Below are positions 6,182 through 9,567 of a stretch of 9,567 nucleotides of DNA, piece by piece. How positions within the stretch are numbered: position 1 is the first letter of the stretch; each line of letters begins with the position of its first letter. The DNA is from Sulfurimonas sp. (GTDB lineage Bacteria > Campylobacterota > Campylobacteria > Campylobacterales > Sulfurimonadaceae): positions 1 through 9,567 of the forward strand of contig NZ_JALNZY010000074.1 in the NCBI RefSeq assembly GCF_023229105.1, written 5' to 3'. The translations under genes were made by a program, and so were the position numbers. The notes under the pieces are model-generated. The model saw only the letters and a list, made by a program, of their open reading frames with translations. It was not told where the DNA came from and searched no databases.

Positions 6182-7282
6182 CTATACGTTAAATCTAAAG
6201 TGCATAATATCGCCGTCTTGAACGATATACTCTTTACCTTCGAGGCGCATTTTTCCTGCATCTTTCGCTTTTGCTTCCCCACCACATGCTATAAAATCGG
6301 CATAAGAGATAACTTCTGCACGAATAAAACCTTTTTCAAAGTCATTATGAATAACAGCGGCAGCTTTTGGTGCTGTCGTATCTTTTCTAATTGTCCACGC
6401 ACGAACCTCTTTTACACCCGCCGTAAAATAGCTCATAAGTCCAAGTTTGTCAAATCCTTTTTGGATAATTTGGTTTAATCCTGATTCTAGTACGCCAAGA
6501 GAGCTTAAAAACTCCTCTGCTTCATCCTCTTCAAGACCGATTAGCTCCTCTTCAATTTTTGCACAAAGTTTTATAAGTTCACAGTTGTTTTTTGCCGCAT
6601 GTTCTTTAAGGTCTAAAACATATTTACTATCTTCAAGCAAGCCGTCTTCATCAACATTTGCACCATACATAATCTCTTTGCCAGTTAAGAGTCTTACTTC
6701 ATGATTGAGTTGTTTGTACTCATCACTGTCTGCTTTTGGGAAGTTTTTAGCAAGGTTTCCATCAGCTAAAAACTCTAAAAGTTCTTCCGCTAAAGCTAAA
6801 AGTGCAGCTGCATTCTTTTCAGTTTTAGCTTGTTTTTTAAGTCTATCTGCTCTATTTTGTAAAACCTCGATATCGGCTAAAATAAGCTCTCCCTCAATAA
6901 TCTCAACATCTCGAAGCGGGTGGATATTTCCTTCTGTATGAACGATGTTATCATCTTCAAAACATCTCACAATATGTAAAATAACTTCAGTCTCACGAAT
7001 GTTTGCTAGAAATTTATTTCCTAAACCTTCGCCTTTACTTGCACCTTTAACTAAGCCTGCAATATCGACAAAATCAAGAGTAGAATACTGAATTCTCTCA
7101 GGCTTGACTATTTTTGCAAGTTCTTGTAGTCTTATATCAGGAACAGGAACTACTGCTTTGTTTGGCTCTATTGTGCAAAATGGATAGTTTGCTGCTTCTG
7201 CGTTTTGTGCTTTTGTAAGTGCATTAAAAGTTGTTGATTTTCCTACGTTTGGAAGTCCTACAAGACCGATACTTAAACCCAT
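6182..7282 (-). CDS. ychF: Ribosome-associated ATPase of the YchF/OLA1 family
   Basis: A universally conserved Obg-family P-loop protein that prefers ATP over GTP, binds ribosomes and has been linked to stress responses. The P-loop is GLPNVGKS (9-16), the DxxG switch motif is DIAG (73-76), and the specificity motif NKxD is replaced by NVDE (209-212), the change associated with ATP use in this family. A coiled-coil insertion (about 130-200) and a C-terminal TGS domain (about 283-366) follow. The length of 366 residues is standard. The ATG at 7282 has AAAAAGG (7295-7289) six bases upstream. It stands alone: it converges on the signalling operon and is separated by 118 bases from the MOSC gene upstream on the same strand, with a hairpin between. 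No link to its neighbours is apparent. Confidence 0.96.
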   Translation of the reverse strand: MGLSIGLVGLPNVGKSTTFNALTKAQNAEAANYPFCTIEPNKAVVPVPDIRLQELAKIVKPERIQYSTLDFVDIAGLVKGASKGEGLGNKFLANIRETEVILHIVRCFEDDNIVHTEGNIHPLRDVEIIEGELILADIEVLQNRADRLKKQAKTEKNAAALLALAEELLEFLADGNLAKNFPKADSDEYKQLNHEVRLLTGKEIMYGANVDEDGLLEDSKYVLDLKEHAAKNNCELIKLCAKIEEELIGLEEDEAEEFLSSLGVLESGLNQIIQKGFDKLGLMSYFTAGVKEVRAWTIRKDTTAPKAAAVIHNDFEKGFIRAEVISYADFIACGGEAKAKDAGKMRLEGKEYIVQDGDIMHFRFNV

Positions 7283-7312
7283 AATTTACCTTTTTGTTAT
7301 TAAATAATTTTC

Positions 7313-7318
7313 GTTATA
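7313..7318 (-). promoter_or_regulatory. Possible -10 box for ychF
   Basis: TATAAC on the minus strand lies about 30 bases before the ychF start and downstream of the hairpin that probably ends the upstream operon. It differs from consensus at one position. No -35 box is evident. Confidence 0.3.
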
Positions 7319-7348
7319 TTAGCAGAAGGTTACTTAGTATAGGGATAA

Positions 7349-7367
7349 ACTAAAAGTCTCTTTTAGT
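7349..7367 (-). terminator. Hairpin, probable terminator of the ubiX-coaD-tmk-MOSC operon
   Basis: ACTAAAAG (7349-7356) and CTTTTAGT (7360-7367) form a perfect eight-pair stem around a three-base loop. It starts 34 bases after the MOSC stop codon. The stem is AT-rich, and only a short, broken T run follows on the minus strand, so termination may be inefficient. The other 100 bases of this 118-base gap hold only the possible ychF promoter and its Shine-Dalgarno. Confidence 0.45.
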
Positions 7368-7400
7368 AAATTAAATTAGATGTTGATATTTTTATATTTT

Positions 7401-8117
7401 TTATGTCTGCGCATCAGGCTCTTTATGATACAAAAAAGGCTCATTTTTGGGATCTTTTAGCTTAGCTCTTTGCTCTAAGGAGTTTTTAAACTGCCTACCT
7501 AAAGCATCACATGCTAAAGCTTTTTTAGTCAGCTGTCCATCAGATAGCGGATCTACTATAATCTGGTTCAAAACCTCAATTGTTAGCTCAGCATAAGCTC
7601 TTTTTAGCAAAAATATCTCATCGTTTTGTGAAATAGTTCCATCTTCTATAACTCTTGCGTACCAACCAGTAAGCCCGTTATTGTAAATTATGCTTGTCAT
7701 GTTTTTTGTTTTTGTGTTGGCTGAGAGCTTCCAACATGGCTGTCTTGGCTGAGAGACCTCTATGGTTGCATCTCCTATCTTTAAAACATCCCCAACACAT
7801 ACATCTGCTTCGCTAATACCTTCTACTACTAGATTTTCTCCATAGTGAGCCATGGTGTCATAAGTAAAATCGTTGTTGCTTAACTCATTTAGCTTATTGT
7901 ATGTGTTAGTTGAGAAAAGTAAAACGGCTTTTGTCTCTCCGCCATGATGAAGTAAGTCTGATTGTTCATCTTCTTTAAATCCATTTTTTTCTATATAAGC
8001 AGACTTCTGTGGATATTTTTTTATGCCAGAGAGAAACTCTTTTTTGCTTCCTAACTTCTTGTTGATTGTAACTTTGCCAACTTTTACAAAGAGCACTTTT
8101 GCTATAATTTTAGTCAT
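7401..8117 (-). CDS. YiiM-like MOSC domain protein
   Basis: MOSC domains are related to the C-terminal domain of molybdenum cofactor sulfurase. Stand-alone bacterial members such as YiiM and YuaD-type proteins are linked to molybdenum cofactor handling or reduction of N-hydroxylated compounds; the physiological role is not settled. Seen here: HHGG (57-60), HYGENL (91-96), VCVGD (106-110) and the motif SQPRQPCWKL (122-131) with the conserved cysteine Cys128. A C-terminal 3-alpha helical domain (about 175-220), typical of YiiM, follows. The length of 238 residues fits. ATG 8117 has AGGA six bases upstream. It begins 14 bases after tmk ends, so it is probably the last gene of that operon, although nothing ties its chemistry to the other genes. 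Confidence 0.85.
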   Translation of the reverse strand: MTKIIAKVLFVKVGKVTINKKLGSKKEFLSGIKKYPQKSAYIEKNGFKEDEQSDLLHHGGETKAVLLFSTNTYNKLNELSNNDFTYDTMAHYGENLVVEGISEADVCVGDVLKIGDATIEVSQPRQPCWKLSANTKTKNMTSIIYNNGLTGWYARVIEDGTISQNDEIFLLKRAYAELTIEVLNQIIVDPLSDGQLTKKALACDALGRQFKNSLEQRAKLKDPKNEPFLYHKEPDAQT

Positions 8118-8131
8118 TACTATTCCTAAAT

Positions 8132-8704
8132 TTATTTCATATTGTTTAATATTTCTTGCGTTATATCATCTATACTTTTTGTAGCATCAATTGTTATAAG
8201 CTCAAGATTTAGGAGCTTTGCGGCTTCTATAATCGCTTCTTGTATGCCAAGAAGATACTCTTCTCCTCTTAGCTCAATTCCATCAAGCTCTTTTTGTGAG
8301 AGTCTAAACTTTAGCTCCTCTTTTGTAAGCTTTAAGAGAAATATTTTTGCGGGATATATACCGCCTGTTGCAAAATTATTAAGCCAAACAAGCTCTTTTT
8401 TTTCTATCTCTCCCTGCACAAGAGCGTAAGCCACACCGCTTATGGCACTTCTATCGGAGATGACTAATTTGTCTTGATTTGGCTCGATAACCTCCTTTAT
8501 ATGCTCGGCACGGTCAGCCAAAAATAGCAAAAACTCGGCTTTTTTACTCTTTGTCTTTGCGCTTAAAACTATCTCTCTTATCTTTTTGCCAACCTCGGTT
8601 GCACCCGGCTCTTTTGTAATGATGGCATCCGTAAAATGCTCTCTTAGTTTCTCTATCTGCGTGCTTTTTCCAGCTGTATCGATTCCCTCTATTGCAATGT
8701 ACAT
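8132..8704 (-). CDS. tmk: Thymidylate kinase
   Basis: Tmk phosphorylates dTMP to dTDP with ATP, an essential step to dTTP in the cytosol. The P-loop is GIDTAGKST (7-15), then EPGAT (32-36, usually EPGGT), LADRAEH (62-68) and the Asp-Arg motif at 84-85. The residue after it is Ser86, where many bacterial enzymes have Tyr or Phe (DRS against DRY). I recall the same DRS form in Campylobacter Tmk, so it is a lineage trait and not damage. Length of 190 residues is slightly short for the family. The start overlaps the end of coaD by 16 bases and lacks a well-placed Shine-Dalgarno (the nearest AGGA is about 11 bases away), which suggests coupled translation with coaD. Confidence 0.94.
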   Translation of the reverse strand: MYIAIEGIDTAGKSTQIEKLREHFTDAIITKEPGATEVGKKIREIVLSAKTKSKKAEFLLFLADRAEHIKEVIEPNQDKLVISDRSAISGVAYALVQGEIEKKELVWLNNFATGGIYPAKIFLLKLTKEELKFRLSQKELDGIELRGEEYLLGIQEAIIEAAKLLNLELITIDATKSIDDITQEILNNMK

Positions 8705-9180
8705 GATTTCATATTTCCTATAATTTTTTGAACCTCTTTTGGGACAAGATGCTCTGTTTTTGCGTTGAACTTTAGGAGATTTCTAACAATAGATGAACTT
8801 ATAAACGCATGTTGGAGTTTTGGCATAAGATAAACAGTCTCGATAGTATCATCAAGCGAGTTGTTTAGATATCCAAGTTGAAGTTCATACTCAAAATCGC
8901 TAACAGCACGTAAGCCGCGAATCAAAACAGTGGCATTATGAGCACGTGCAAGCTCAACGGTTAAGTTATCAAAACCGACAACTATTACATTTGGCATATC
9001 TTTTACCGACTTTTTAACCATATTTATACGCTCATCAAGTGTAAACATCGGTTTTTTGTCATGCGAAATGGCAACTGCAATAATGAGTTTGTCAAAAAGT
9101 ACCAGAGTTCTCTCTATAATATCAAAATGACCGTTTGTAATTGGGTCGAAAGTCCCCGGATAGATTGCTATTTTTTTCAC
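8689..9180 (-). CDS. coaD: Phosphopantetheine adenylyltransferase
   Basis: CoaD transfers AMP from ATP to 4'-phosphopantetheine, giving dephospho-CoA, the next-to-last step of coenzyme A synthesis. Motifs: YPGTFDPITNGH (7-18) with the nucleotidyltransferase TNGH at 15-18, RGLR (88-91), and ISSSIVR (127-133) for the family's ISSTxxR. I place the start at GTG 9180, giving 163 residues, close to the usual 159-160. A longer reading from GTG 9189 is open, but that codon lies inside the Shine-Dalgarno itself. The chosen GTG overlaps the ubiX stop by one base (TAGTG), so the genes are coupled. The 3' end overlaps tmk by 16 bases. The ubiX-coaD-tmk order is one I recall from Campylobacter. Confidence 0.95.
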   Translation of the reverse strand: MKKIAIYPGTFDPITNGHFDIIERTLVLFDKLIIAVAISHDKKPMFTLDERINMVKKSVKDMPNVIVVGFDNLTVELARAHNATVLIRGLRAVSDFEYELQLGYLNNSLDDTIETVYLMPKLQHAFISSSIVRNLLKFNAKTEHLVPKEVQKIIGNMKSCTLQ

Positions 9181-9567
9181 TACTGCCACCTTTTATAAAG
9201 TGTGTTTTGTATATCTAGAAGATCAAACCACTTTCCTATAAGAAAATCTTCCATCTCCTCTAGTGTTTGTTGCTTTGAATAATACGCCATAATAGGAGGG
9301 GCTATAATAATCCCCAGAGTTGCTAGTTTATGCATGTTCTCCAAAGCAATTGCCGAAAAGGGCATCTCTCTAGGAGCTAAAATAAGCTTTTTATGCTCTT
9401 TTATCATAACACTTGCGCATCTTGTTACCAAGTTGTCTGCAATGCCGCATGCTATTTTTGCAAGTGTGTTCATGCTGCAAGGTGCGATAATCATGGCATC
9501 CACTCCATATGAACCAGATGCAATGCTCGCAGAAATGTCACTGTTGTCATGCAAGGTCACACCCATC
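9180..9567 (-). CDS. ubiX: Flavin prenyltransferase UbiX (5' end outside window)
   Basis: UbiX joins dimethylallyl phosphate to reduced FMN to make prenylated FMN, the cofactor of UbiD-type decarboxylases used in quinone synthesis and aromatic metabolism. About 128 C-terminal residues are present; full-length proteins have about 185-190, so some 60 N-terminal residues, including the N-terminal flavin-binding start of the fold, lie off the edge. The first Met in the window (9566) is almost certainly internal. Seen: SGSYGVDAMIIAPCSMNTLA (17-36 of the visible part), GIADNL (41-46), REMPFS (66-71) and IIAPP (87-91), all strongly typical of UbiX. A ubiD partner is not in the window. First visible gene of the ubiX-coaD-tmk-MOSC operon; its stop overlaps coaD by one base. 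Confidence 0.93.
   Translation of the reverse strand, partial: MGVTLHDNSDISASIASGSYGVDAMIIAPCSMNTLAKIACGIADNLVTRCASVMIKEHKKLILAPREMPFSAIALENMHKLATLGIIIAPPIMAYYSKQQTLEEMEDFLIGKWFDLLDIQNTLYKRWQ
9186..9193 (-). promoter_or_regulatory. Shine-Dalgarno that decides the coaD start
   Basis: On the minus strand AAAGGTGG ends five bases before GTG 9180. It differs by one base from the ideal AAGGAGG. It lies within the last codons of ubiX and contains the alternative GTG at 9189-9187, which is therefore unlikely to be the start. Confidence 0.6.

Noticed and set aside
6200..6941. Three plus-strand open frames opposite ychF
   Set aside because: They lie antisense to a strongly conserved gene; their translations are Ser/Phe/Lys-rich with no family motifs, as expected of shadow frames.
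9181..9189. CoaD start at GTG 9189
   Set aside because: The codon lies within the Shine-Dalgarno; GTG 9180 has correct spacing and gives the usual family length.
1..9567. CRISPR array, insertion sequence, prophage, tRNA or rRNA
   Set aside because: I saw no spaced direct repeats, transposase-like frames, terminal inverted repeats or RNA gene signatures on either strand; nearly all bases are accounted for by ordinary genes.

Overview
The window is AT-rich, compact chromosomal DNA. It most likely comes from a Campylobacterota (Epsilonproteobacteria) member, with a Sulfurimonas-like free-living lineage the best guess. This rests on the short ThiL, the divergent Tmk (Asp-Arg-Ser in place of Asp-Arg-Tyr), the phosphatidylserine decarboxylase form, and two gene linkages I recall from Campylobacter: thiL-truD and ubiX-coaD-tmk. 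No database was consulted, so the genus is inference. There is no sign of phage, insertion sequence, CRISPR, tRNA or rRNA, and no gene-free stretch exceeds about 120 bases.

Layout. (1) 1-964, minus: a two-transmembrane protein with a degenerate GGDEF domain, running off the left edge. (2) 965-1058: a divergent promoter region. (3) 1059-3788, plus: thiL-truD-psd, a tightly packed housekeeping operon (thiamine diphosphate synthesis, tRNA pseudouridylation, phosphatidylethanolamine synthesis). (4) 3789-3876: an AT-rich spacer with a strong -10 box and palindromes. (5) 3877-6145, plus: three genes joined by two ATGA overlaps, encoding a single-domain response regulator, a CheC-family phosphatase with both active-site motifs intact, and a cytosolic PAS-PAS-GGDEF diguanylate cyclase. 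(6) 6182-7282, minus: ychF, convergent with the signalling operon. (7) 7401-9567, minus: ubiX (5' end outside the window), coaD, tmk and a YiiM-like MOSC protein, overlapping or nearly so, probably one operon ending in a hairpin at 7349-7367.

The most interesting part is the response regulator / CheC / diguanylate cyclase cassette. A receiver and its likely phosphatase are translationally coupled to an enzyme predicted to make c-di-GMP, with no kinase, receptor, CheA or CheW gene alongside. The receiver also lacks the aromatic switch residue expected of a flagellar CheY. A phospho-relay controlling c-di-GMP output is a reasonable hypothesis, not something the sequence proves. The degenerate GGDEF protein about 2.9 kb upstream, on the other strand, has lost the signature, one metal ligand and the inhibitory site, so it is probably a membrane sensor or binding protein rather than a cyclase.
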